Of a DNA stretch of 64,000 nucleotides, positions 26,201-34,380 are shown piece by piece. How positions within the stretch are numbered: the first letter of the stretch is position 1; each line of letters starts with the position of its first letter. The stretch is from JAXMAF01 sp046350555. GTDB taxonomy: Bacteria; Planctomycetota; Phycisphaerae; Phycisphaerales; SM1A02. The notes below the pieces were generated by a model. It made no database searches. It was not told the origin of the DNA and saw only the letters and a list, made by a program, of their open reading frames with translations. The stretch lies in contig JAXMAF010000018.1 of NCBI GenBank assembly GCA_046350555.1, positions 50,443 to 114,442 on the forward strand, read 5' to 3'. Made by a program: the position numbers and the translations under genes.

Positions 26201-27034
26201 TGGGTGGCCGCGACGGTCTACTTCCCCGTCGTGCTCCTGCTGCTGCTGGCGCTCTCGACCGCGGGCAAGTTCGATGCGTGGCCCTTCCGATGGTCGGTCG
26301 TCCTGGCGCTCGCGGCGCCGGCGGTGATCGCGCTGATCGCCGCCGAGACGCTGCGCCGCGCGGCGCTCCACCTGCGGCAGGAGCAGATCCGCGAGCTGCG
26401 CGCCGCGCGCGAGCTGGACATGCGCACCGCGACGCAGGACGACGATCTCTCCCTGCGCCGCGCCCTGGGGCTCATCGAGGAGAAGGACGCCTCCGCCGCG
26501 CGGCGCTGGCGGCGCAGCGCCGTGCTCGAGCTGCTCGACGGCGAGCGCGTCGCGCAGGCCCTGCCGGTGGTCGACGGCGGAATGCACGAGGAGGGCATTC
26601 GTCTCGTGGCCGAGGCGGGACGGCTCCGCGCGGAACTCCTCTTCCCGCGCGAGGACGAGCTTCCGCGGCTCGAGCACGCGTCGGCGGAGCTCGCTCCGGA
26701 ACTCGCCGCCGCACCGCGCGTGCGCGTGAGGCTCGGAACCGGCGCCAAGGCCGACTACGACGTCGAGGTGTCGGACGCCGGGACCGGAACGGACGACGCC
26801 GCATCGCGCCGCGCGCCGGGCGACGGCGTGCCGATGGTGCTCGTTCCCGTCCGCTCGCCGCTCGTCGACGCGGCGGCGGCGGGAGAGTTCGACCGCGCGG
26901 TGAAGGAGATCGAATCGATCTCCCACGGCGCGTTCGCGCCGCCGTTGGCCAATCCCGTGCTGAAGGCCGCGCTCCTTCCCTTCGGCGGCCTCGGCGCGTT
27001 CCAGCTCGTCGACTATCTCGGCGGGTTGTTATAG
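23264..27034 (+). CDS. Large multi-pass membrane protein of unknown function
   Basis: The 1256-residue product starts with a transmembrane helix (about 11-29) and has a long extramembrane region to about 660. Seven more likely helices follow (near 665-690, 720-742, 762-782, 870-892, 905-930, 982-1002, 1008-1030), then a soluble C-terminal domain. The first soluble region contains IRAIGVVGSSWEDKIPIVQAI and KLIFTNDLEAMYAHP, a Rossmann-like pattern. I do not recognise the family. It stands alone, 255 bp after the HNH gene. The size, the conserved soluble domain on one side and the helix cluster suggest a sensor or transporter, but this is inference only. Confidence 0.85.
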   Translation: MPTRSDGGGVSGVSVVVLIALVGLTGFYVGTKPLQKATPKRDTMLWREDLPGKVPAFLWQDPLQATMQAATDATRQFDAEKPDENGARPLRDAAIGQLLELLATRGPNPGPGGRRLVLATLCNGSAWPTTEEQRIRDRYAIVSALSEAGYVPTSRDFIDFFLSPSLGRISRELPERDGPGGSAGRPVAVPYEWFRRDRAASAAPRFDSVLLLWLRTDKIPARRNLRALDGVLGETLAALPSTETRLALLTGSSDRIVDLLTEQRELPNVGPDGAPPLPGLARLAHVEVIDWSATIGSALLEARLAGGAAIPRPDAEFTLPATSTTIRLHRTIGTDRDLLALILRELQLRGVDPAADPRTAIALVHEQDSIYARSMPPVLRALLWERARRSVVGPGEVSSDAIAAARREFESSACLTYAFLRGVDGQLPGDRDAEGAPTNPGRGATTSLLPNPIEQPALGASERPIGRGQLDYIRRLVADLRNDIALQSERGGREIRAIGVVGSSWEDKIPIVQAIREALPDKLIFTNDLEAMYAHPAFADTMRNLVVASHYDLSLGPSLQRQTPPFRSSYQTSLFLATLLAVEQPEATAIVERREQAGNSDVVGRLGDRTLPGESVAQIAEIGFDGPRRLAIDRHVEAPVVDRAAAAALFPAAPTPRGMPNPYSRRTWRLVAFGAVGLAGIVALGVYAWQLLRRPDHWAPLKANRASWSPRSDWREMFGARHVAVLLVAIVAWAALIVFLAWIQTRPDEEPAALLEGISVWPSSILRLAVVALAAGLLVSMWRLSLDNARRIGDRFGFATVPRDRPGDWLGEVVGWFRPWRRAVPGSPVHPPAPHPLWVVGWRSDPSIDRGEAVWFGYLRRGRVVARSIRALILLALYLGVMIGPLAFAFETPPIVRGWLARSTHPWLMIASWAAVLFVTIAVWDASNLCTRLLDNLAVLPLRGRWGRAARAWARSEAGVRGLAAQAYLTVRLVADRTKWVAATVYFPVVLLLLLALSTAGKFDAWPFRWSVVLALAAPAVIALIAAETLRRAALHLRQEQIRELRAARELDMRTATQDDDLSLRRALGLIEEKDASAARRWRRSAVLELLDGERVAQALPVVDGGMHEEGIRLVAEAGRLRAELLFPREDELPRLEHASAELAPELAAAPRVRVRLGTGAKADYDVEVSDAGTGTDDAASRRAPGDGVPMVLVPVRSPLVDAAAAGEFDRAVKEIESISHGAFAPPLANPVLKAALLPFGGLGAFQLVDYLGGLL

Positions 27035-27128
27035 CGGGCGCGAGGATGCCGCGCGATGGCGCGGGCTTCCCGACGGTGCCGTCCACCGCGCCGTCGCCCA
27101 CATGCGCGTCCCGCCCGGCAGCCGCGAC

Positions 27129-27668
27129 CTACTTGTCCTGTCCCACGCGCTCGACGCCCACCTGCTCGCCGCGCGAGGCCGCCCGGATGTCCGCAACCGT
27201 GTAGAAGCAGGTCGGATCGATCGATCGCGCGCGGGCGATGAGCTCCTTGGTCGACCGGCGCTCGCTCTCCATGAAGAGCATGTCCACGGGTCCGTCGCGA
27301 CCGTCGCCGCGGAAGACGGTCACCACCACGCCATCGGCGCGGAACGCCGCGGCCATCTCGGGACCCCTTCGCGTGAAGACGCGGACCACCTGCCGGCCGT
27401 AGGCGAAGAACTGCTCGATCGTGATGCCGATGTAGTTGCCCGTCGCGAAGCCGAGCGCATAGGCGATCGCGTACCAACGGTTCTGCTGCACCGTCTGGAT
27501 GACCACGCTCACGACCAGCACCCAGATCAGGACCTCGACGAACCCGAGCACCCACGCCGTGTGGCGGCGGCCATGGATCACCGCCACCGTGCGCACGGTG
27601 CCGAGCGACACGTCGGCGATGCGCGCGATGACGATCAGCAGGCAGTTGAGGACGACGGAAGAGGTCAT
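27129..27668 (-). CDS. UPF0316 / DUF2179-type membrane protein
   Basis: The 179-residue product has three N-terminal transmembrane segments (about 5-25, 38-58, 66-85), with the family-typical ARIADVSLGTVRTVAVIHGRR at the start. A cytoplasmic C-terminal DUF2179-like domain contains GVVVTVFRGDGRDGPVDMLFM and RRSTKELIARARSIDPTCFYTVADIR. The family's function is unknown; its C-terminal domain occurs in other membrane proteins and may bind a small ligand. The ATG overlaps the stop of the upstream B12/GTPase gene (ATGA), so the two are translationally coupled. Confidence 0.9.
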   Translation of the reverse strand: MTSSVVLNCLLIVIARIADVSLGTVRTVAVIHGRRHTAWVLGFVEVLIWVLVVSVVIQTVQQNRWYAIAYALGFATGNYIGITIEQFFAYGRQVVRVFTRRGPEMAAAFRADGVVVTVFRGDGRDGPVDMLFMESERRSTKELIARARSIDPTCFYTVADIRAASRGEQVGVERVGQDK

Positions 27669-28783
27669 GCAAACAGCGCGTCGAGCAGCTCGACCACGCC
27701 CTTGCCCTGCGTCGCCACGGTCTCGAGGATCCGCCGTCCAGAGGCGATGTCGAGCAGCTCGCGCACGAGCTTCGCCTCGCCGGCATGGTCGGCCTTGTTG
27801 ACGACGAAGAGGTTGGCGATCTCGAGGATGCCGGCCTTGTCCATCTGGACGGAGTCGCCCATGCCCGGCACGACCACCACCGCGGTCCGGTCCACGAACG
27901 ATCGGATGGCCACGTCGTTCTGTCCCGCGCCGACCGTCTCGATGACGAGCTTGTCGTAGCCCGCGGCGCCGATCAGCCCGGCGATGTCCGGAAGCGTCGC
28001 ATAGTCCTCGCCGACGATGGCCAGCGAGCGGTAGAAGACGTTCTCGTCGACGGCGTTGAAGTCCACGCGCAGCCGGTCGCCGAGGAGCGCGCCGCCGGTG
28101 ATGGGGCTCATCGGATCGAAGGCCACCACGGCCATCCTCCAGCCGCGCCGCACGGCCTCGGAGAGCATCGCGGCGACGAGGGTCGACTTGCCGGCGCCGG
28201 GCGAGCCGGTGATGCCGACGACCTGCGCCGGGCGGCGCAGCGCCGCGTCCTTCGGCGTGCGACCGGCGTGCGCCAGCGAGATGAGCCGGGCGAGCACCGC
28301 CGTGGGATGGTCGCTTCGCAGCGGTGCGTACGGCCGCACGCTGCTGCGCACGCTCTCGACGATCTCCTCGAGCCCGGTGCCGGTGTGATAGATCCTGCGG
28401 ACGCCGGCGTCGAGCAGCGCCTGGACGTCCTCCTGGGGAATGATGCCGCCGACGTTGACGATCATGTCGGGCCGGCCGACCTTGCGGCATTCGTCGAGCA
28501 GGCGTGGCACGAGCACCAGGTGCGAGTTGCTCATCATCGAGCTGGCGATGCAGTCGGCGTCCTCGTCGCGCGCCGAGATCGCCAGCGATCGCGGCGTCTG
28601 CCAGAGTCCCGAGTAGATGACGTGGATCCCGCTGTCGCGCATCATCCGCGCGATCAGCTTCACGCCGCGATCGTGGCCATCGAGCCCCATCTTCCCAAGG
28701 AGCACGCGCGGCCGATGGGGCAGGTCGCCGCAGCGGTCGCGCTTCTCGAGAGCGGTCGTCGGATCGGTGGTGGGAACGGGCAT
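27665..28783 (-). CDS. Cobalamin-binding / MeaB-type GTPase fusion protein
   Basis: The 372-residue product joins two domains. Residues about 25-145 form a B12-binding domain with the DxHxxG motif (LDGHDRG) and the SMMSNSHLVLVPRLLDEC segment. Residues about 165-370 form a MeaB/ArgK G domain with Walker A GSPGAGKST, switch DPMSPITGGALLGDR, ETVGAGQND and NKAD. This is the order seen at the N-terminus of IcmF, the fused isobutyryl-CoA mutase, but the mutase domain is missing. MeaB proteins protect and load B12-dependent acyl-CoA mutases, so the protein probably serves a mutase subunit encoded elsewhere. ATG 28783 is chosen as start; a GTG at 28813 would add ten residues. Confidence 0.92.
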   Translation of the reverse strand: MPVPTTDPTTALEKRDRCGDLPHRPRVLLGKMGLDGHDRGVKLIARMMRDSGIHVIYSGLWQTPRSLAISARDEDADCIASSMMSNSHLVLVPRLLDECRKVGRPDMIVNVGGIIPQEDVQALLDAGVRRIYHTGTGLEEIVESVRSSVRPYAPLRSDHPTAVLARLISLAHAGRTPKDAALRRPAQVVGITGSPGAGKSTLVAAMLSEAVRRGWRMAVVAFDPMSPITGGALLGDRLRVDFNAVDENVFYRSLAIVGEDYATLPDIAGLIGAAGYDKLVIETVGAGQNDVAIRSFVDRTAVVVVPGMGDSVQMDKAGILEIANLFVVNKADHAGEAKLVRELLDIASGRRILETVATQGKGVVELLDALFA

Positions 28784-28875
28784 CGGGCGGCTGCTTGCAG
28801 GGGATGATCGCACCGCCGGAAGCCATCGCGACGCGCGGGGGCCATGGTAGCAGGACGGCGTTTCGGTGGCGATCG

Positions 28876-29310
28876 GCCGCGGAAGGACGCGGAGCGAGGT
28901 CAGCCGCGGAGGGCCGCGGAGGAACGCGGAGCAACATCAGCCGCGGAGAGCCGCGGAGGAGGAGTCGGGGTGCCCGGCGACGTCGGCCGTGCAGGCAAGA
29001 TCGCAAGCCTGATCACCGATCACACTGTGAAGCAGCCAAGGTCAATCCCTGCCCGACCTGATCTTCACGTCTTCAGCACATCCACCGATGAGCCGCCTCT
29101 TCTGCACCTTCCGCGGCTAATTCCTTCTCCGCGTTACTCCGCGGCCCTCCGCGGCTAACTCCTCCTCCGCGTCCCTCCGCGGCCCTCCGCGGCCCTCCGC
29201 GGCCCTCCGCGGCTAATTCCTCCTCCGCGTTACTCCGCGGCCCTCCGCGGCTGATCTCGCTCCACGTCCCTCCGCGGCCAATTCGTAATCCGCGGCTGAT
29301 CCTCCTCCCC
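28876..29310. repeat. Inverted GC-rich tandem array with conserved core (copy B)
   Basis: This second copy has a shorter G-rich left arm (about 28876-28968), a core (about 28969-29114) and a C-rich right arm. In the right arm 38-bp units begin at 29115, 29153, 29211 and 29249. Two extra 10-bp modules (29191-29210) are inserted between the second and third units. The core is nearly identical to that of copy A, including gatcaccgatcacactgtg and gcccgacctgatcttcacgt. It fills the gap between two minus-strand genes and reaches the stop of the binding-protein gene. Confidence 0.9.
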
Positions 29311-29313
29311 GGC

Positions 29314-30378
29314 TCAACCGGGCCCGGCGGCGCGGACCTTGGTCACCAGCGTCTCCACCGCGCCATCCATCGCCCTGGCCGCCGCGGCGTAGTCGATCCG
29401 GACCGGGTCGGGCACTCGGTAGCGCTCCACCAGATCGTGCAGCTCCGGTGGCAGTCGCTCGGGACGAAGGGGAACGTTGTGCGAATCGGACTCGAGGAGC
29501 ATGCGTTCGACCAGCGGCGAGAGCATGAAGTCGACGAAGCGCGCGGCGAGCTGCGGATGCGGCGCGCCCGCCACGACGCCGACGGTGTTCGGGATCAGCA
29601 GCGTGCCTCCGCCACGGACCGAGTCGTCCTTGTCGAAGCGCGGATAGACGAACGCCAGCTCCGCGCCGCGCGCCTGCGCCGCCCAGACGTCGTCGGTGTC
29701 GGTCATGCCCGCATCGGCCTCGCCGGCGACGATCGCCTCGACCACGCCGGAGTTGCCCGTCGTGAGCAGACGGATCCCCGTCGCGCCGAGGCCCTCGGCG
29801 AAGGCGTTGAAGTAGCCGGGCATCAGCCGTCCATCCCACCACGTCCTGAGCGCCCCCATGTGGCCGCGCGTGGTGCCGAGCTGCGGATCGGCCATCGCAA
29901 GCCGCCCCTTCCACCAGTCGCGACTGAGGTCGGCCCACGCGGTCGGCTGCTCGTGCTCGGCGACGCGCGACGGCGCAAAGGCGATCACCCGCGCCCGCGC
30001 CGCGAAGCCGAACCAGCGGAAATCGTCGCCACGGAACGACGCGGGCCATGCCTCCGCGTCGGCTGAACGATGCGGCGCCAGGACGCCCTCCTCGGCGAGC
30101 TGGACGGTCATGAAGACCTCGCTCGACCAGAATGCGTCGGCGCGCGGATGGTCCCGCTCGGCACGCAGCACGGCGGCGAGGCCGGACGTCTTCGTCGCCT
30201 CGGTGTCGAACTTCGGACGGACGCGGATGCCGGTCGTCTCGGTGAACTTCGCGAGAATGGGACGAGCGACCGTCTCGTCCGCCGAGACGTAGACGACGAT
30301 CTCGTCGCGTCCGCTCGAGCATCCCGCCAGCACGACGGTCGCGGTCGCGGCCGCAACGATGCAACGGAGCGATCGCAT
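29314..30378 (-). CDS. ABC transporter substrate-binding lipoprotein, Fe3+ type
   Basis: The 354-residue product has a lipoprotein signal (AATATVVLAGC, Cys at about 20) and opens with DEIVVYVSADETVARPILAKFTETTGI, the typical start of FbpA/FutA-type periplasmic binding proteins. Later motifs also fit: WWKGRLAMADPQLGTTRGHM, GIRLLTTGNSGVVEAIVAGEADAG and LLIPNTVGVVAGAPHP. The family binds ferric iron or related ligands; the ligand here is not proven. No permease or ATPase is adjacent. A permease of the same system type begins at 62523, far away, so pairing is only a suggestion. Confidence 0.9.
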   Translation of the reverse strand: MRSLRCIVAAATATVVLAGCSSGRDEIVVYVSADETVARPILAKFTETTGIRVRPKFDTEATKTSGLAAVLRAERDHPRADAFWSSEVFMTVQLAEEGVLAPHRSADAEAWPASFRGDDFRWFGFAARARVIAFAPSRVAEHEQPTAWADLSRDWWKGRLAMADPQLGTTRGHMGALRTWWDGRLMPGYFNAFAEGLGATGIRLLTTGNSGVVEAIVAGEADAGMTDTDDVWAAQARGAELAFVYPRFDKDDSVRGGGTLLIPNTVGVVAGAPHPQLAARFVDFMLSPLVERMLLESDSHNVPLRPERLPPELHDLVERYRVPDPVRIDYAAAARAMDGAVETLVTKVRAAGPG

Positions 30379-30437
30379 CGCAACCCGCCCGGCGCGGCGC
30401 GCCGCGGCGACCGCCACACGCGGCGCGGCGTCGGCGA

Positions 30438-32297
30438 TCAAGACGGCTTGCCCGCAGGGGCGGCTGGCGCCGATCCGGCAGAGGGCGAGTCGCCCGACGC
30501 GGGTTCGGCCGGGCCGGCGCCCTTCGTCGCGTTGTCGATTCGCTTCTCCATCTTGTTGAAGTAGCGCTTGTAGAGGTTCTTCAGGTGCGGCGGAGCACGT
30601 TCGGCGTTGACGCTCTCCTCGGCGCCGCGCATCGCCGGCATCACGACGTCGCGAAGCTGCGTCCGCGCCTCGCCGACGATCTGCTCGCCCTTCACGAGCT
30701 GCCGCGCGATGATGTCGCCGCCGGTGACCTCGACCTTGTCCTTCTGCGCCTTGGTGGCGGTCGGCGTCTTGGCCTTCTGCGCCACGCCGCCCTGGCCGAG
30801 GCCGGGGTTCGGACCCATGCCACCCTTGCCTTGCGTCTGGCTGGGATTCTGGTTCTGCCCCTGGCACTGGCCGAGCATCGCCCAACTGTCGTCCTTGCTC
30901 ATGCCCTGCCCCATGCCCTGGCACTGACCCTGGCACGCCTGCATCGCGGCCTGCGCCTGCTGGAGCATCTGCTGCATCGCCTCGGCGTCGTTGAGCATCT
31001 GGCTCATCTGCGCCGCGGCCTGCTGCATCGCGTCGTTGCCTCCCTGCCCCTGCTGGCCTTGTTGACCCTGCTGGCCCTGCTGCCCTTGCTGTCCCTGCTG
31101 CCCCTGCTGACCTTGCATGGCCTGCGACATCTGCATGGCGCTCTGGCCGAGCCCCTTGCATGCCTGGCATGCGGCCTGCTGCGCCTTCGCCTGCTGCTGA
31201 AGCTGCTGCTTCTGCTGCTGGTTGAGGTTCTGGTTGTTCTTGAGCGCCTGCTCGAGCGCCTTCTCGTTCTTGGCAAGCTGCGGATCCATTCCGGCCTTCC
31301 GCAGCGCATCCTCGAGCGATTTCTGCTGCTGGGCGAGCTGCTGAAGCTGCTGGCCGATCGCCTCGAGCTGCTTGGCCAGGTCGGCCTTCTGCTTGTCGTC
31401 GAGCTTGCCGTCCTGCGCGTTCTTGAGCATCTCCTGGAGCTTCTCGTTGGCCTGCTTGAAGTCGCCCTGCCTGAGCGCCTCGGCGAGTTCCTTGGCCGCG
31501 CCGTCCTTCGGCGTGTCGAGCGACTTCATCGCGTCGCGCATCGCCTCGGCCTGCATGCCCTTCTCGCCCTCGACCAGCTCCTGGAGGCGCTGGTTGAGCT
31601 CGGTCGCCTTGCGGATCGCCTCGCGCTTGAAGTCCTCCGATGTGCGCAGCGTCTCGCCGTCGAGCTTGAGGTCCTTCATCTCGTCGAGCACGCCGGCCAT
31701 CTCCTTGCTCAGGTTCGGGTCCAGCGCAACCTCCTGCACGAGCCGGTCGATCGACTCCGTCGCCGCCTGCTTCGCCTGCGCGACCTCCTCGTTCGGCTTG
31801 CCGCGCGCGAAGAGATCCGCCTGCGGCAGGAAGAGCGCGGCGATCGCGACGAGCGCCACCAGCGGCGTCGCCCACCACGCGCGCGGCGCGCGAACCGGAA
31901 ATCCCTCGCGAACCCGCTTCGGGAGCGCGGGTTCGGCGGCGAGCCGCACCGCGTCGTCGACCGCGGCCTGCGCGAAGCTGTCCTCGCGCCGCTCGCAGCT
32001 CAGCGCGGTGGAGAACCGCTCCTTCAGGCCGAGCCGACGATCCAGCGCAACCGCCAGCTCGAGCTCGCCGCGCCGCGCTCGCCGCGCCCACCAGAGACCG
32101 ACCAGGATCGCCGCGGCGGCGAATCCGGGAAGGATCCACAACCACGGAACGCCGATCGCCGGCGAGACCTTGCCAACCAGGACCAGGGCGAGCGCCAAGA
32201 GCGCCAACGAGAGCGCCGCGACGTGCGCCCCACCCAGGAATGCGCTCAGTCCGGAGCGGCGGCGGGCGATCGTGATCAACGAGCGGATCTGGTTCAT
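30438..32297 (-). CDS. Gln-rich coiled-coil membrane protein
   Basis: The 619-residue product starts at an ATG with GGAG upstream and has two N-terminal transmembrane helices (about 25-45 and 50-70) and a third near 135-155. Most of the rest is a long charged coiled coil (about 165-380). A Gln-rich stretch follows with a perfect GQQ/QQG repeat encoded around 31048-31120, and then CQACKGLG, CQGQCQGMGQG and GGVAQKAKTPTATKAQKDKVEV. The pattern matches large planctomycete proteins of unknown function near VWA/BatA-type genes. It lies 59 bp upstream of the binding-protein gene on the same strand and may share its transcript. Confidence 0.8.
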   Translation of the reverse strand: MNQIRSLITIARRRSGLSAFLGGAHVAALSLALLALALVLVGKVSPAIGVPWLWILPGFAAAAILVGLWWARRARRGELELAVALDRRLGLKERFSTALSCERREDSFAQAAVDDAVRLAAEPALPKRVREGFPVRAPRAWWATPLVALVAIAALFLPQADLFARGKPNEEVAQAKQAATESIDRLVQEVALDPNLSKEMAGVLDEMKDLKLDGETLRTSEDFKREAIRKATELNQRLQELVEGEKGMQAEAMRDAMKSLDTPKDGAAKELAEALRQGDFKQANEKLQEMLKNAQDGKLDDKQKADLAKQLEAIGQQLQQLAQQQKSLEDALRKAGMDPQLAKNEKALEQALKNNQNLNQQQKQQLQQQAKAQQAACQACKGLGQSAMQMSQAMQGQQGQQGQQGQQGQQGQQGQQGQGGNDAMQQAAAQMSQMLNDAEAMQQMLQQAQAAMQACQGQCQGMGQGMSKDDSWAMLGQCQGQNQNPSQTQGKGGMGPNPGLGQGGVAQKAKTPTATKAQKDKVEVTGGDIIARQLVKGEQIVGEARTQLRDVVMPAMRGAEESVNAERAPPHLKNLYKRYFNKMEKRIDNATKGAGPAEPASGDSPSAGSAPAAPAGKPS

Positions 32298-32441
32298 CGA
32301 TAGCTCCGGAAATGGCTTCGGCCACACGGATTCGAATCGCCCTTCGAGGCAATCGCCACGAACCGGCGACAACCGACGCGGTAGCATATGGGGCTCGGTG
32401 CGACGCACGTGCCACGCCCTGCCATGCATTCGGGAGGTTTG

Positions 32442-33353
32442 ATGCTTCACTTGCGACCCTCGTCGGCCCTTGTCGGCGTCGTCGTGTCGGCGATCTCGAT
32501 GCCCCACTGCATCGGCGCACGCGCCGGGATCGCGACGATCGCGACGTCGGGCGCGGCCGCCGCGCTGGCCACGGCCGCCACGGCGCAGAGCGACAACGAC
32601 CTGCGCACCGAGAACCAGGCGCTTCGCACGCGCGTTCACGACCTGGAGCTCGAGCTCGCCGCCGCGCGGGCCCGCATCGCCGAGGTCGAGAAGCGCCTTG
32701 CCGACGCCGAGGCGAGGGCGAGGGCCGCAGGCGCAGGACAGCCGGCGACGATTCCTGGCGCGGTCCCCGGCGCCGCCCCGGCCGGCCCCGGACCCGTGCC
32801 GCCGCCGCAGCCGCCGGAGACGACCTTCGACGACACCTCTCCCACTGCGAGCCCCGTGGCGCTTCTCAAGGCGCTCCAGGCGGACTATGCGCAGGCGCTC
32901 GCCGGCGTCGGGGGGCACGCCTCGCCGAAGGAGCGCACGGTCTACTTCAGGGCGCTCGAGAAGTGGATCTCGCAGGCCAACCGCCACCATCGCACCCCGA
33001 TCGACTGGCTCGTGCTGACCGAGTCGGTCGGCGCCGTCGGCGACAAGCAGGTCGCCATGCGCGTCGTGGCGATCGACCCGGGGAACGGCAACGCGCTCGG
33101 CGACGCGTTCGAGACGACGATCCCGGTGACGATCTTCCGGCGCCTCGAGGCGGCGGGTCTGACCGCCAAGGGGCAATACCTTCGGCTGCGCGGCACGCTG
33201 GTGCCCAGCGTGCGCCTCAACGATCGCCGCGACGCCGTCGGCCCCTTCGACCAGCCGCGCTTCATCGGCCCCTTCGCCGAACTGGGCTTCACCGTCGAAG
33301 CGACGAGCGCCACCGCCGCCAGCCCGCCCGCGACCGCGCCGCCGCACCCGTAG
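32442..33353 (+). CDS. Exported coiled-coil protein of unknown function
   Basis: The 303-residue product is started at 32442 because CGGGAGG lies 5 nt upstream. It has a hydrophobic export signal (to about 48, ATAATA), a coiled coil (about 52-90, with RTRVHDLELELAAARARIAEVEKRL) and a Pro-rich hinge. The C-terminal domain contains LLKALQADYAQALAGVGG, KWISQANRHHRTPIDWLV and FGEFTVEA-like strands. I do not recognise the domain. It is transcribed divergently from the Gln-rich protein gene. Confidence 0.7.
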   Translation: MLHLRPSSALVGVVVSAISMPHCIGARAGIATIATSGAAAALATAATAQSDNDLRTENQALRTRVHDLELELAAARARIAEVEKRLADAEARARAAGAGQPATIPGAVPGAAPAGPGPVPPPQPPETTFDDTSPTASPVALLKALQADYAQALAGVGGHASPKERTVYFRALEKWISQANRHHRTPIDWLVLTESVGAVGDKQVAMRVVAIDPGNGNALGDAFETTIPVTIFRRLEAAGLTAKGQYLRLRGTLVPSVRLNDRRDAVGPFDQPRFIGPFAELGFTVEATSATAASPPATAPPHP

Positions 33354-33383
33354 GCGACGCGGCCCGCGCCGGTCGCGCGTCGC
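33354..33383 (+). terminator. Possible stem-loop after the coiled-coil protein gene
   Basis: GCGACGCG (33354-33361) pairs perfectly with CGCGTCGC (33376-33383), directly after the stop codon. There is no T-tract, so this is a weak terminator candidate. Confidence 0.3.
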
Positions 33384-33431
33384 ATCTAGAAGGGTCCGGA
33401 CGCCTTCGCGGCCCACCCGCGATCCATCACC

Positions 33432-33713
33432 ATGCATCCCGACGACCACGTCTGCCTCTGCTTCCGGGTGAGCCGTCGGAAGATCGTGAACTTCATGCGG
33501 CGCACGCAACCATCGGTGCCGTCGCAGCTCTCCGAGTGCCTCGGCGCGGGAACGGGCTGCCGTTGGTGCGTGCCGTTCCTGACCCGGCTCCACGCTCAAT
33601 GGCGCGCGGGCGAGACGCCCGACCTTCCCGTCGCGCCCGAGGAATACGCGCAGCGACGCGCCACGTACCGCGCCACCGGCGTGCGCGACGCCGAAGCCGC
33701 GGACGGTCGGTGA
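33432..33713 (+). CDS. BFD-type [2Fe-2S]-binding protein
   Basis: The 93-residue product carries the four cysteines of the Fer2_BFD domain: CLC near residue 8-10, then SECLGAGTGCRWCVPF with the last pair CxxC. The helical spacing between the pairs is normal for bacterioferritin-associated ferredoxin-like domains. A short polar tail follows. The function may be iron-sulphur electron transfer or a redox sensor; the domain alone does not tell. It lies upstream of the transhydrogenase genes with 217 bp between, so co-transcription is uncertain. Confidence 0.82.
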   Translation: MHPDDHVCLCFRVSRRKIVNFMRRTQPSVPSQLSECLGAGTGCRWCVPFLTRLHAQWRAGETPDLPVAPEEYAQRRATYRATGVRDAEAADGR

Positions 33714-33930
33714 TCCCCGCGGCGACGATCGCCACCGCCAGCGCCATGCAGGAGCCGTGGCCGCGCGACCGAGCGGCGCGCGCCGGCGAACCCGCGCGCG
33801 AGGCGGTGGTCGTCCGAGGGCGCATCGGACCATCGGCGACCGCGCACAACACGCGATCCCCGGCCGACCGCATAATGCCCCGGCGACGGCCGCCCACGGC
33901 CGTGCACACCCAGAGGAGGCCCTGTTGAAC

Positions 33931-34380
33931 ATGGTGCAACGAACGACGACCTCGCGAGCGATCGCGGCGCTGGCCACGGGCGCGGCGCTGGGATTGGCCT
34001 CGGTGGCGCACGCCTCCGCCGGCGGCGAACAGGCGCCGGTCGACTATTGGTCGATGCTCTTCGTGCTCATGCTCGCGACCTTCGTCGGTCTGGGGGTGAT
34101 CCTCCGCGTCTCGCGCCTGCTGCACACGCCGCTCATGTCGCTGACCAACGCGATCTCGGCGATCGCCGTCGTCGGCTCGATCATCGTCACCGGCGGCGAC
34201 TTTCCGCCGGCGATCCGCATCCTCGGCTTCATCGCGCTCGTCGCCTCGACCACGAACATCGTCAGCGGCTTCCTCATCACCGACCGGATGCTGAAGCTCT
34301 TCAAGCCGACGCGCAACCCGTCCGCCGGCGCACCCCCCGCGGGCGCCGGCCACGCACCCGCGGCGGAGGCGAAGCGATGA
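33931..34380 (+). CDS. pntAb: Proton-translocating NAD(P) transhydrogenase, alpha membrane subunit
   Basis: The 149-residue product corresponds to the membrane part of PntA in organisms with a three-part enzyme. Its C-terminal region contains VILRVSRLLHTPLMSLTNAISAI and ASTTNIVSGFLITDRMLKLFK, the family signature, with three or four transmembrane helices. The N-terminus carries an extra signal-like stretch (LATGAALGLASVAHASA). AGAGGAGG sits at 33912-33919; both TTG 33925 and ATG 33931 are possible starts. It overlaps pntB by 4 bp. The NAD-binding alpha-1 subunit (pntAa) is not in the window. Confidence 0.93.
   Translation: MVQRTTTSRAIAALATGAALGLASVAHASAGGEQAPVDYWSMLFVLMLATFVGLGVILRVSRLLHTPLMSLTNAISAIAVVGSIIVTGGDFPPAIRILGFIALVASTTNIVSGFLITDRMLKLFKPTRNPSAGAPPAGAGHAPAAEAKR

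Noticed and set aside
31048..31120. GQQ repeat tract as a microsatellite or phase-variation site
   Set aside because: It is part of a longer Gln-rich coding stretch, and its variation cannot be judged from one sequence.
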